Below, piece after piece: positions 51,579 through 60,571 of a DNA stretch of 64,000 bases (its first letter is position 1; each line of letters starts with the position of its first letter). The notes beneath the pieces are model-generated. The model was not told where the DNA came from and did not search any database. It was given only the letters and a program-made list of their open reading frames with translations. The position numbers were made by a program, and so were the translations under genes. Source of the stretch: CAVTWH01 sp963850915 (GTDB lineage: Bacteria > Actinomycetota > Actinomycetes > Mycobacteriales > Micromonosporaceae); the NCBI GenBank assembly GCA_963850915.1, contig CAWKND010000006.1:558001-622000 (forward strand). The letters run 5' to 3'.

Positions 51579-52583
51579 GTGACAGCGGAGCGGATCCTGG
51601 CCGAGTACGGCGAGCGCAACGCCCGGCTGGATCCGCTGCTACCCACCGGGTACGGGCTGCCCGAACCGGGTCCGGACGGTGTCCGGCTGGTGGTACCGGG
51701 CGGGGTGGGTACCGCGCTGCACCTGCGCCCCGACCTGGAGAGCCTGTTCGACGCGTTCCAGACCGCCGACCAGTACCGGCTGGGCGCCAGGGTCGGTGGC
51801 GCGGATCCGGTGGCCGCACTGGACGCGCTGCTGCTCCAGTGGCGGGACAGCGTGCTGGCCCGCGCGACACCGGGCGACCCGGACTCCAGCGCCTGGCTGA
51901 CCTGGCCGAGCCGGGATACCGCGATGGCCCGGCTGTTCCTGGCCCGCGGCCTGTCCCCGACCGTTGCATTGGCGGCCCGCCCCGCGCACCGGCCAGGCCC
52001 CGTCCCGCACGCCGCGGATCAGTCGCGAGACCCGGCGTATTCAGCCACGCAAGGCGCGGAGCCGTCCGATGCGGCACCGCGCGCCGCCGACCGGGTGCGG
52101 ATCCGGCCGCTCGAGCCGGCCGATGTGGACGCCGCCGTCGCCCTGTCCCTGGAGGAGATCCGCTGGGACGAGCAGTTCGGCGGCGTCATTCCGCGCGCCT
52201 CCACCGAGCGGGAGATCCGTGCCGGGACGGTGGCGGCGGTCGAGCGGGCGGACGGCTGGAGCTGGCTGGCTGAGGTGGACGGCGTACCCGCTGGCCTGCT
52301 GGACCTGCAGCCACCCGAGCGGGCCGGCTGGGTGGCCGTGACGACTCGTGCCGCCCCGGTGGCGTACCTGGCCAACATGGTGGTGGCGGCGGCTTTCCGG
52401 GGCGGTGGCGTCGGCGCTCGGCTGGTCGCGCACGCCCACCAGCGGCTCGACGAGGCCGGGATCGCGGTGACCCTGCTGCACCACAGCACCATCAACCCGC
52501 TGTCCGGCCCGTTCTGGCACCGGTGCGGCTACCGTCCACTGTGGACAACCTGGGAGGTACGCCCGGCGTCAGCCCTGCGCTGA
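51579..52583 (+). CDS. GNAT acetyltransferase with N-terminal extension
   Basis: The GTG at 51579 lies four bases after the pheT stop. The first 140 residues are a helical domain of unknown role (ILAEYGERNARLDPLLPTGY, LDALLLQWRDSVLARATPGD). The GNAT domain is at about 195-334: VRIRPLEPADVDAAVALSLE, then the acetyl-CoA strand and loop VAYLANMVVAAAFRGGGVGA RLVAHA. It moves an acetyl group to an unknown amine. Confidence 0.8.
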   Translation: MTAERILAEYGERNARLDPLLPTGYGLPEPGPDGVRLVVPGGVGTALHLRPDLESLFDAFQTADQYRLGARVGGADPVAALDALLLQWRDSVLARATPGDPDSSAWLTWPSRDTAMARLFLARGLSPTVALAARPAHRPGPVPHAADQSRDPAYSATQGAEPSDAAPRAADRVRIRPLEPADVDAAVALSLEEIRWDEQFGGVIPRASTEREIRAGTVAAVERADGWSWLAEVDGVPAGLLDLQPPERAGWVAVTTRAAPVAYLANMVVAAAFRGGGVGARLVAHAHQRLDEAGIAVTLLHHSTINPLSGPFWHRCGYRPLWTTWEVRPASALR

Positions 52584-52595
52584 CCCGGCGCCGGC

Positions 52596-52689
52596 GGTCA
52601 GCTCGTGGGCGGCGGGCCGGACTGCGCGGCGACGGTGTCGGCGGTTAGCTCGTTGGCCGCGCGCCGGACTGCGCGGCGACGGTGTCGGC
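52596..52689 (-). repeat. 47-bp tandem duplication at the 3' end of the DUF885 gene
   Basis: Two 47-base copies (52596-52642 and 52643-52689) differ at about six bases. The copy nearer the gene encodes its last residues and stop; the other repeats the same words just downstream in another frame, since 47 is not a multiple of three. Confidence 0.85.
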
Positions 52690-54438
52690 CCAGCCGGTCA
52701 CGTTCTCCTCGAGGGTGCTCAGCGGCAGCGAGCCGCCGCTCAGCACCGTGTCGTGGAAGGCGCGGATGTCGAAGTCTGCCCCCAGTCGCTGCTGGGCGTC
52801 CGCCCGGATCCGCAGGATCTCCAGCCGCCCGACCATGTACGCCAGCGCCTGTCCCGGGTCGGCGATGTACCGGTCGATCTCGCTCTCGATCTCCACCTGC
52901 ATCACCGGCGTGTGCTCCTGCATGTAGCGCACCGCCTGCTCCCGGCTCCAGCCCTTGGCGTGCATGCCGGTGTCCACGACCAGCCGGGCGGCCCGCAGCG
53001 AGTCGGCGCTCAGCATGCCCAGCAGCGCGATGTCGTCGGAGTAGAGCCCCATCTCCACGGCGAGCCGCTCGGCGTAGAGGCCCCAGCCCTCGCCGTAGGC
53101 GGTGAACGGGACCAGCCGGCGCAGCATCGGCAGCCCGGTGAGGCCCTGCGCCACCGAGATCTGGAAGTGGTGCCCGGGTACCGCTTCGTGGAAGGCGATC
53201 GACTCGCACGGCGCCTTGTCCCGGTCCTGGGCATCCGAGGTGTTGGCGAAGTAGATGCCCGGCCGGCTGCCGTCCAGGGCGGCCGGCAGGTAGTACGCCC
53301 CGGCAGCGCCCGGCGCCTCGTCCGCCGGTACGGCCTGCACCTCGCAGCGCTGCTCGGGCAGCACACCGAACCAGTCGGGCGCGACAGCCTCGGCCCGGGT
53401 GATGGCCGCGCGGGCCGCGTCGAGCAGTTCGTCGCCGTCCCGCCAGCGCAGCGCCGGATCGGTACGCAGCCGTTCGAAGATCTCCGGCAGTTCGGTGAGG
53501 CCGAAGGCGCGGCCGGCGATCTCCCGGTACTCGCCGGCCAGCTTCTCGATCACGTCGAGGCCGGTCTGGTGCAGCTCGTCGGCGTTCCGGTCGGTGGTGG
53601 TGTGCAGGGCGATCAGCCGGTTGTAGATCTCCGTGCCGCCGGGGAGGTGGCACAGGCCGGGGTGGTCGATGTCGCGGCTGTGCGGGGCGATCTCGGTGAG
53701 CAGTACGTCCCGGTACGCGGCGAACGCCGGGCGTACCGACTCCGCCAGGATCCGCGCCCGGCGCTCTGCGTAGGAGTCGACGTCCACGCCTGAGTCGGGG
53801 CCGGGCGTGGGTCGGGTCAGCGGGTCGACCTCGTTGGCCAGGTACCGGTCGACATGCGCGGCAGCCGCTTCGACCAGGTCGCGTACCGGCAGCAGCCCGT
53901 CGGCCACGGCCGCCCGGTGCCGCTGCGCCAGCGTGTCCAGCGCCGCTGGTACGGCGGCCAGCCGGTCGAGGTAGGCCTCGGCCTGCTCAGCGCTGCCGAG
54001 CGTGATCATCGGCAGGCTGAAGAGCAGGTCGCCGGCGGCGGAGCTGAACGTGTCGCAGATGGTGAACTCGACCAGCCGGGACTCGGTCCGGGTGGCGACG
54101 TCCTCGGCCTGCTGCAGGATCACCGCGCGGGTGGCCCGGTCGGCCGGGGAGAGCTGCGCCGGGTCGAACGCCGCTGCCCGGGCGGCGATGTCGGCGAAGC
54201 GTTGCTGGACCGCCTGTTCGGCTTCGAAGCGGTAGTCGGGCAGCAGCCGGTCGCGCGGGCCGGTGAAGCCGAGCAGCGTGGCGACCTGCGGAAGCGCGTC
54301 CAGGATCGCCTCCAGCATCTCGTCGGCCAGCGCGTCCAGCACGCCGCCGGTGGCCGTACCGCCGGCTGGCTCCGCGCCGGTCGGTTCGCCGCCAGCGATG
54401 ATGTCCGTGTCCGTGCCCATGCCTGGAACCCCCGTCAT
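52645..54438 (-). CDS. DUF885-family metallopeptidase-like protein
   Basis: The 597-residue protein has the DUF885 layout: helical body, GRxxxxYFANTSD-like PGIYFANTSDAQDRDK, then SIAFHEAVPGHHFQISVAQG, which carries the HExxxGHH zinc motif, and FTAYGEGWGLYAERLAVEMG. No signal peptide is apparent, so it is probably cytosolic. It should be a zinc carboxypeptidase-like enzyme of unknown substrate. The C-terminal tail ends in the tandem duplication noted separately. Confidence 0.85.
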   Translation of the reverse strand: MTGVPGMGTDTDIIAGGEPTGAEPAGGTATGGVLDALADEMLEAILDALPQVATLLGFTGPRDRLLPDYRFEAEQAVQQRFADIAARAAAFDPAQLSPADRATRAVILQQAEDVATRTESRLVEFTICDTFSSAAGDLLFSLPMITLGSAEQAEAYLDRLAAVPAALDTLAQRHRAAVADGLLPVRDLVEAAAAHVDRYLANEVDPLTRPTPGPDSGVDVDSYAERRARILAESVRPAFAAYRDVLLTEIAPHSRDIDHPGLCHLPGGTEIYNRLIALHTTTDRNADELHQTGLDVIEKLAGEYREIAGRAFGLTELPEIFERLRTDPALRWRDGDELLDAARAAITRAEAVAPDWFGVLPEQRCEVQAVPADEAPGAAGAYYLPAALDGSRPGIYFANTSDAQDRDKAPCESIAFHEAVPGHHFQISVAQGLTGLPMLRRLVPFTAYGEGWGLYAERLAVEMGLYSDDIALLGMLSADSLRAARLVVDTGMHAKGWSREQAVRYMQEHTPVMQVEIESEIDRYIADPGQALAYMVGRLEILRIRADAQQRLGADFDIRAFHDTVLSGGSLPLSTLEENVTGWADTVAAQSGARPTS

Positions 54439-54527
54439 TGCGAGCCGCCCGATCGGGTCGACCGTACGACACCCCTCCGACGGTCACCACCCCGCTTCCG
54501 CGGCCAGCGGATGTCGGAGGGAACGGA

Positions 54528-55292
54528 TCAGTGCACCAGCATCCGGCTCAGCCGGCGGTTGGCCAGCCAGACGCCGGCGAAGCCGAGTGCGGCGAGGTAC
54601 CCGATGGAGATCAGCAGGTGCGGGCCGAAGGTACCCAGGCACAGCGCCCGGAGCAGCTCGGTGGCGTGGTAGAGCGGCAGGCAGGCGACCAGCCACTGGA
54701 GCGGGAGGGGGTACACCGACAGCGGGTAGAAGGTGGTCGCGAACAGGAACATCGGCAGCATGAACAGCTGCAGGTACTGGTGGTGGTGGAAGTCTTTGAG
54801 CATGGTGGCGACGGCCAGCCCGGCGGCCGCGAAGGCGAACGCCACCAGCAGCGCACCCGGGATCGCCAGCAGCGCCCACCAGGTGTGTACCAGCCCGAGC
54901 GCGGTGATCACGCCGAGGAAGCAGGTGGCCGCCAGCGCACCGCGGAGCAGTGCCGAGGCGATCTCACCGAGCGCGATGTCCGTCGCGGTCATCGGGGTGG
55001 TGATGATCGCGTCGTACACCTTCTCGAAGCGCAGCCGGAACCACACCTCGCTGGTCGTCTCGTTGATCGCGCTGTTCATCGCCGAGGTGGCCAGCAGTGC
55101 CGGGGCGACGAACGCGGCGTACCGGGTGACCTGGGCGCCGTGGTCGGTGAAGCTGCCGACCAGCTGCCCGATGCCGACGCCGATGGAGATCAGGTAGAGG
55201 AACGGCTCGAAGATGCCGTTGACCAGCAGGCTCCATGGCCGGTTCTTCCGCAGCACCCAGAAGTGGCGCAGTACCAACAGGTAGGCGTTCAC
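54528..55292 (-). CDS. ABC-2 type exporter permease
   Basis: The GTG start has GAAGGG upstream. The 254-residue protein has six membrane segments (for example FEPFLYLISIGVGIGQLVGS and YLQLFMLPMFLFATTFYPLS), and KVYDAIITTPMTATDIALGE is the family's cytosolic motif. It is the third gene of an ATPase-permease-permease set. NodJ-type lipid-sugar exporters are the closest I recall. Confidence 0.86.
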   Translation of the reverse strand: MNAYLLVLRHFWVLRKNRPWSLLVNGIFEPFLYLISIGVGIGQLVGSFTDHGAQVTRYAAFVAPALLATSAMNSAINETTSEVWFRLRFEKVYDAIITTPMTATDIALGEIASALLRGALAATCFLGVITALGLVHTWWALLAIPGALLVAFAFAAAGLAVATMLKDFHHHQYLQLFMLPMFLFATTFYPLSVYPLPLQWLVACLPLYHATELLRALCLGTFGPHLLISIGYLAALGFAGVWLANRRLSRMLVH

Positions 55293-55328
55293 AGCAGCCC
55301 TTCGGGTCGGTCGTGGTGAGGTGCAGCG

Positions 55329-56159
55329 TCAGATGTGCAGGTGGCGTTGGTACGTGCGGCGGGCGGCGACGACCCCGAACACGATGAGGGCGAGCAGGTA
55401 CGCGATGTGCAGCGCGCTCCGCCCCCAGGTCGCGGTGCCGAGACTCAACGTGCGGCACAGGTCGACCCCGTGCCACAGCGGGCTGAGGTAGGCCAGCCAA
55501 CGGATCCATACCGGCATCTGGGAGATGGCGAAGAAGGTTCCGGAGAACAGGTACAGCGGCATCACCACCCACTTGAACGCCAGCCCGACCAGCCGGGTGT
55601 TGGGCAGGGTGACCGCCCACGCGGCCACCGGCGCGGCGAAGGCCAGGCCGGTGAGGAGCGCGGCCAGCGGGGTGAGAATGACCAGGGGCGAGCGGGCGGC
55701 GCCGAAGGCGACCATCACGAGCACGAACGCGACCGCGCTCATCGCGATCCGCAGGCCCATGAAGAGCAGGTGGCCGACCAGGATGTCGGTCGGCTCCAGC
55801 GGGGTGGTCGAGGCGACGGGGTACGCGCCGCGCGCGGTCTTGGCCCGACTGACCGGGAACGCCGACTCGATCACGCCGTTCTGCATGGCCGCCGCGGCGA
55901 GCATCCCGGGGGCGAAGAACGCCAGATAGGGTACGCCGCCAGGAGTGCTGGACGGTTTGATGATGGTACCCAGCCCGACGCCGATGGCGATCAGGAACAG
56001 CAGCGGGTTGGCCACGCTGATCACGATCGTGCCGCGCCAGGTGCGTTTGTAGCGCAGCATCCAGTAGCTGAACGCGCGGCGCGCCATGGTCAACGAGAGC
56101 GCTCCGGTTCCCGGCTCCGTGGACACCGGGGTGGTGCTCTGGGCTGTCGTGGGCGCCAT
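55329..56159 (-). CDS. ABC-2 type exporter permease
   Basis: The ATG at 56159 shares a base with the ATPase stop (TGATG). The 276-residue product has six membrane segments and the motif FPVSRAKTARGAYPVASTTP, paralogous to the next gene. The two permeases probably form a heterodimer with the ATPase upstream. Confidence 0.86.
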   Translation of the reverse strand: MAPTTAQSTTPVSTEPGTGALSLTMARRAFSYWMLRYKRTWRGTIVISVANPLLFLIAIGVGLGTIIKPSSTPGGVPYLAFFAPGMLAAAAMQNGVIESAFPVSRAKTARGAYPVASTTPLEPTDILVGHLLFMGLRIAMSAVAFVLVMVAFGAARSPLVILTPLAALLTGLAFAAPVAAWAVTLPNTRLVGLAFKWVVMPLYLFSGTFFAISQMPVWIRWLAYLSPLWHGVDLCRTLSLGTATWGRSALHIAYLLALIVFGVVAARRTYQRHLHI

Positions 56160-57181
56160 CAGTCCACCAGCGATCGGCCGGTGAGCGCCAGGAACACGTC
56201 CTCCAGGCTGGCTCGGCGGACCAGCGCGGTGATCGGGGCGAGGCCGAGCGCGTGCACCCGGGCCAGTGCCGCCTCGCCGTCGTCGGCGTACCAGAGCAGC
56301 CGGTCGGGGAGTGGCTCGAGCCGGTCGGAGCTGCTCGACTCGCGGATCTTGTCGGCCGCCACGCTCTGTTCCCCGATCGCGAACCGCAGCTCGAGTACCT
56401 CCCGGGTGGCGTACCGCTCGATCAGCTCGCGCGGTGAACCCTCCGCGACGATCTTGCCGCCGTCCATCACCACGAGCCGGTCGCAGAGCTGCTCCGCCTC
56501 GTCCATGTAGTGGGTGGTGAGGATCAGCGTGACGCCCTGCTGCTTGAGCCGGAACAGCCGGTCCCACAGCACGTGCCGGGCCTGCGGATCCAGCCCGGTG
56601 GTCGGCTCGTCGAGCAGCAGGATCTCCGGCTCGTTGATCAGCGACCGGGCGATGGTCAGCCGGCGGCGCATGCCCCCGGAGAGGTGCTCGACCTTGGCGT
56701 CGGCCTTCTCGGTCAGCTGGGCGAAGTCGAGCAGCTCGGCGCTGCGCGCGGCGATCAGCGGCTTGGGGAGGCCGAAGTAGCGGCCGTAGATCAGGATGTT
56801 CTCCCGGACGGTCAGCTCCTGGTCGAGCGCATCGTCCTGGGGTACCACCCCGATCCGCCCACGAATCGCGCGCCCGTGGGTGGCCGGGTCCTGGCCGAGT
56901 ACCCGCAGCGTGCCGCCGGTGACCGGGGAGACGCAGGCGATCATGCGCATCGTCGAGGACTTGCCCGCGCCGTTGGGGCCGAGTACCCCGAAGGACTCGC
57001 CCCGGCTGACCGCGAAGTCGACGCCGTCGACCGCGGTGAACGGGCTGCCGTGCTTGTCCCGTGGCGGAAACGTCTTCACCAGCCCCGCGGCCTGGACGAG
57101 TATGTCGGCCGCGGGTTCAGAAGAGGCCGCCGGTTCTGGAGGGGCCGTGGGTCCGGGGGGTGTGGAGAGATCATCTTGCAC
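56159..57181 (-). CDS. ABC exporter ATP-binding protein (NodI/DrrA type)
   Basis: The start is taken as the GTG at 57181 (VQDDLSTPPGP); a first stretch of 28 Pro/Ala/Ser-rich residues follows. The ATPase has Walker A GPNGAGKSS, signature LSGGMRRR, Walker B ILLLDEPTTG and TTHYMDEAEQLCDRLVVMDG, and a C-terminal DUF4162-like part. It drives export with the two permeases downstream. A response regulator gene ends 88 bases upstream on the same strand and may control it. Confidence 0.9.
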   Translation of the reverse strand: MQDDLSTPPGPTAPPEPAASSEPAADILVQAAGLVKTFPPRDKHGSPFTAVDGVDFAVSRGESFGVLGPNGAGKSSTMRMIACVSPVTGGTLRVLGQDPATHGRAIRGRIGVVPQDDALDQELTVRENILIYGRYFGLPKPLIAARSAELLDFAQLTEKADAKVEHLSGGMRRRLTIARSLINEPEILLLDEPTTGLDPQARHVLWDRLFRLKQQGVTLILTTHYMDEAEQLCDRLVVMDGGKIVAEGSPRELIERYATREVLELRFAIGEQSVAADKIRESSSSDRLEPLPDRLLWYADDGEAALARVHALGLAPITALVRRASLEDVFLALTGRSLVD

Positions 57182-57268
57182 ACCGGCATCGTAGGAAATG
57201 TGTCCGACACTATGCAAAGAATTTACGAACGACAGCAAGACAATTGCAGGCAGCCGCAATCGGCCAAT

Positions 57269-57976
57269 CTACGGCTGCTCGTGGGAACGGGGTACCACCA
57301 GGCCGGTCTCGTACGCGGCGACCACGGCCTGGGTACGGTCGCGCAGCCCCAGTTTGGTGAGCATCCGGCTCACGTGCGTCTTGACCGTCTCCTCGGTGAC
57401 CGTCAGCCGGGCGGCGATCTCCGGGTTGGACAGCCCCTCGGCGACCAGCCGGAGTACCTGGGTCTCCCGGGGAGTCAGCGCGGCGAGTGCCCGGGCCGGC
57501 GGCGTGTCCGGGCGGTGCAGGCTGGCGAACTCGCCGATCAGTCGACGGGTCACGGTCGGGGCGAGCAGCGCCTCCCCGGCGGCCACGATGCGTACCGCGT
57601 CGAAGAGGCGCTCGGCGGTCACGTCCTTGAGTAGGAAGCCGCTGGCGCCGGCGCGGATCGCGTCGTAGACGTACTCGTCGAGGTCGAAGGTGGTCAGGAT
57701 GAGTACCCGTGGCCCGCTGCCGCCAGCCGTGCGGGTCAGCTGGCGGGTGGCCTCGATGCCGTCCATGCCGGGCATCCGGATGTCCATGAGTACCAGGTCG
57801 GGGATCTGTGCCCGGCAGACCCGGAGCGCCTCGGCGCCGTCGGCGGCGGTACCCACCACGGTGAAGTCGGGCTGGGTGTCCAGCAGCGCGGCGAAGCCGT
57901 TGCGTACCACCTCGTGGTCGTCGGCGACGACCAGCCGGATGGCCGGCGGGCCGGCCGGCGCGGCGGGAATCGTCAC
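57269..57976 (-). CDS. NarL/LuxR-family response regulator
   Basis: The GTG at 57976 overlaps the kinase stop (GTGA). The 235-residue regulator has a receiver (AIRLVVADDHEVVRNGFAAL, Asp65 in LVLMDIRMPGMDG, Lys in SGFLLKDV) and a LuxR helix-turn-helix (LTPRETQVLRLVAEGLSNPE, VTEETVKTHVSRMLTKLGLR). It is phosphorylated by the kinase encoded just upstream and may control the exporter on either side. Confidence 0.93.
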   Translation of the reverse strand: MTIPAAPAGPPAIRLVVADDHEVVRNGFAALLDTQPDFTVVGTAADGAEALRVCRAQIPDLVLMDIRMPGMDGIEATRQLTRTAGGSGPRVLILTTFDLDEYVYDAIRAGASGFLLKDVTAERLFDAVRIVAAGEALLAPTVTRRLIGEFASLHRPDTPPARALAALTPRETQVLRLVAEGLSNPEIAARLTVTEETVKTHVSRMLTKLGLRDRTQAVVAAYETGLVVPRSHEQP

Positions 57977-59424
57977 CGGACGTCCCCGGCGTCGGTGGGC
58001 AGCGTCGCCTCGACCACAAAGCCGCCCGCCAGGCCCGGGCCGGTACGCAGCTCGCCACCGACCGCGGCGGCCCGCTCCCGCATGCCGAGCAGCCCATGCC
58101 CGGCAGCCACTCCATCCGTGGCCGAGCCGGACGCCGCTGCGCCGGACACCGCCAACCGGGACGCGGCCGACCGGGACGCTGGCGACTGGGACGCAGCCGA
58201 CTGGGACGCAGCCGACTGGGACACCGCCCACTCGGATTCTGCCGACCGGGACACCGCCGACGGGGACGGCGCCGGCCGGGACACTGCCGGCCGGGACGCT
58301 TCCGACTGGGACACCGCCGACTGGGACGCTGCTGGTCCGGGTCCGTTGTCCCGGATGAGTAGCCGCAGCGCACCCGGCGTGTAGTGCAGCTCGACGTCGA
58401 CCGCGGCGCCCGGTGCGTGCCGGCGGGAGTTGGTGAGCGCCTCCTGCACGATCCGGTACGCGGCCAGCTCGACGCCCGGGTCGAGGCCGACCGGCGGCCC
58501 GCGCAGGATCAGCCGAGTACCCGCGCCGGTCGCCTCGCGCGCCTCGTCGAGCAGCTCGTTGAGCTGCCGCAGGCCGGGCTGTGGCCGCAAGTCGGGCTGG
58601 GGCCGCACAGTCGTTGGTAGGCGCAGTTCGGGCCGCAGGTCGGCGACGTCGGTGCGGGCGTCCTCGCGCAGTACGCCGAGCAGCCGGCGCATCTCGGTGA
58701 GCGCGCCGCGTGCCGTGTCGCCGATCGCCAGCAGCCGCTGCGCCCCGGCCGGCGGCATGCCGGGAGTGGTCAGCCGGGCGGTCTCCGCCTGTACGGCGAT
58801 CATCGAGATGTGGTGGGCCACCACGTCGTGCAGCTCCCGGGCGATGCGGGCGCGCTCCCGGCTGGCCGTGTGCTCCAGCACGGTACCGGCGATGGCGTGC
58901 CGGACGGCCCGGTTCTCCGCGTCCTCCCGGTGTACCCGCCGGCCACTGCCGAGCGCCGCGGCTGCCGGTACCGCGAAGGCGAGCAGCGCGGCGAGCACCC
59001 GGGCGTACGTGTCGTCCGGGTTGGCGAGCGTGAGGACGAGGAACAGCGCACCGGGGAGTACCGCGGGCCCGGGCCGGCCGTCGCGCCCGAGCCGGTACGC
59101 GGCGAGTACCTGCGCGGCGACCCCCGCCACGGTGAGCGTCTCCGTCGCGACCAGGGACAGCACCGCCGCCGCCGACACGGCCGCGACGGCGAGCGCGGGC
59201 GGGCGCAGCAGCACCGGCACCGTGGTGGCCAGCGCGAGCAGGCCGACCAGGAGCAGGTACCGGCCGCGCTGGTCGGGGCCGAGCTGCTGGCCGACCGCCT
59301 CGACAACGGCGGCCAGCCCGAGCAGGGTACCGGCGACCGGCAGCGCGGCCGGTGCGGTGGCGATCCGGTGCACCCAGCCGCCCGTACCCGTGTCGACCGC
59401 CCCGGCTGTACCCATGGAAGTCAT
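57973..59424 (-). CDS. NarL-type sensor histidine kinase with a minisatellite insert in the ATP lid
   Basis: The start is taken as the ATG at 59424; the ATG at 59415 is also possible. About four or five membrane helices fill residues 20-160, then HisKA_3 (RERARIARELHDVVAHHISM) has the phosphorylated His199, the N box is EALTNSRRHAPGAAVDVEL, and the D box is LLIRDNGPGP at about residue 355. The G box GHGLLGMRERAAAVGGEL comes only at about 441. Between them are some 75 residues of (A/V)SxSA-type repeats. The normal lid is about 20 residues or less. Kinase activity may be altered, though all core motifs are kept. Confidence 0.88.
   Translation of the reverse strand: MTSMGTAGAVDTGTGGWVHRIATAPAALPVAGTLLGLAAVVEAVGQQLGPDQRGRYLLLVGLLALATTVPVLLRPPALAVAAVSAAAVLSLVATETLTVAGVAAQVLAAYRLGRDGRPGPAVLPGALFLVLTLANPDDTYARVLAALLAFAVPAAAALGSGRRVHREDAENRAVRHAIAGTVLEHTASRERARIARELHDVVAHHISMIAVQAETARLTTPGMPPAGAQRLLAIGDTARGALTEMRRLLGVLREDARTDVADLRPELRLPTTVRPQPDLRPQPGLRQLNELLDEAREATGAGTRLILRGPPVGLDPGVELAAYRIVQEALTNSRRHAPGAAVDVELHYTPGALRLLIRDNGPGPAASQSAVSQSEASRPAVSRPAPSPSAVSRSAESEWAVSQSAASQSAASQSPASRSAASRLAVSGAAASGSATDGVAAGHGLLGMRERAAAVGGELRTGPGLAGGFVVEATLPTDAGDVR
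58151..58330 (-). repeat. 15-bp minisatellite, 12 copies, inside the kinase gene
   Basis: Twelve head-to-tail units of GCCGACTGGGACGCA (plus-strand reading) with scattered changes keep the reading frame and encode Ser/Ala-rich pentapeptides within the HATPase domain. Confidence 0.92.
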
Positions 59425-59584
59425 TGTCGCCGCAGCTGGCGCCGGTCGGCGTCCCTGCCGCCAGGGACGCCGAGATCCCCCGTACGGGGGATGCGCCGGA
59501 ACCGGTGTCGCTCGCGTGGGGGAGGGCGAAGATGGCTCCCCGAAGTGACGACCCGGCCGGGTGCTGTTGCCTACGGTTCCTGGC

Positions 59585-60571
59585 ATGCACGCAACTATCG
59601 AGGTCGCCGGCTTGCGCAAGCGGTTCGGGTCGACCATGGCTCTGGACGGGATGTCGTTCACGGTACGGCCGGGCCAGGTCACCGGCTTCGTCGGCCCGAA
59701 CGGCGCCGGCAAGTCCACCACCATGCGGGTCATCCTCGGCCTGGACAGCGCCGACCAGGGCAGTGCGCTGATCAGCGGGCAGCCCTACCAGCGGCTGCGC
59801 CAGCCCCTCCGGCACGTCGGCGCGCTGCTGGACGCCGCCGCCCTGCACCCGGCCCGCAGCGGGCGCAACCACCTGCTGTGGCTGGCACACTCGCAGGGCC
59901 TGAGCGGCAAGCGGGTTGATGCCGTGCTGGCCGAGACCGGGATGGCAAGCGCTGCCCGGCGCCGGGCCGGCGGGTACTCCCTCGGTATGCGGCAGCGGCT
60001 GGGGATCGCCGCGGCGCTGCTCGGCGACCCGCCGGTACTGATGCTCGACGAGCCGTTCAACGGGCTGGATCCGGAGGGCATCGTGTGGATGCGCGGCTTC
60101 CTCGGCGGGCTGGCCGCACAGGGCCGGGCGATCCTGGTCTCCAGCCACCTGATGAGCGAACTGGAGGACACCGCCGGCCATCTGGTGGTGGTGGGCCGCG
60201 GCAAGGTGGTCGCCGACACCAGCGTGGCCGACCTGATCGCGGCGGCCTCGGGTGACCGGGTGAGCCTGCGGACCAGTGCCCGGACCGAGGCGATGACGGT
60301 ACTGGCCGGCGCGGGGGCCACGGTCACCGCCACCGACCGGGACACGGTCACCGTCGCCGGGCTGCCACCGGAGCGGATCGTGGCGCTGCTGGCCGGCGCC
60401 TCGGTGCCCTTCGCCGAAGTGACCGCACACCGGGCCACGCTGGAGGCGGCGTACATGGAGCTGACCCGGGACGCGGTCGAGTTCCGCGCCCCTGCCCCCG
60501 CCCCCGCCGCCCCCGCCGCCGCCAAGGCCGACATCGACGACATCGACGACAACTCGGAGGCGACCCGATGA
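59585..60571 (+). CDS. ABC exporter ATP-binding protein
   Basis: A TACGGT box ends seven bases before the ATG at 59585, so the message may be leaderless. The 328-residue ATPase has Walker A GPNGAGKST, YSLGMRQRL (signature variant), Walker B VLMLDEPFNG and LVSSHLMSELEDTAGHLVVV, as in BcrA-type peptide-antibiotic exporters. The tail is Ala/Pro-rich and ends in acidic repeats (DIDDIDDNSEATR). It overlaps the permease gene by four bases. It is divergent from the two-component pair, a common layout of envelope-stress modules. Confidence 0.9.
   Translation: MHATIEVAGLRKRFGSTMALDGMSFTVRPGQVTGFVGPNGAGKSTTMRVILGLDSADQGSALISGQPYQRLRQPLRHVGALLDAAALHPARSGRNHLLWLAHSQGLSGKRVDAVLAETGMASAARRRAGGYSLGMRQRLGIAAALLGDPPVLMLDEPFNGLDPEGIVWMRGFLGGLAAQGRAILVSSHLMSELEDTAGHLVVVGRGKVVADTSVADLIAAASGDRVSLRTSARTEAMTVLAGAGATVTATDRDTVTVAGLPPERIVALLAGASVPFAEVTAHRATLEAAYMELTRDAVEFRAPAPAPAAPAAAKADIDDIDDNSEATR

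Noticed and set aside
57269..60430. A 1053-codon open frame on the minus strand
   Set aside because: It runs through a response regulator, then the wrong frame of the kinase gene and the antisense of an ABC gene. Such frames are common at this GC content. Only the response-regulator part has domain content.
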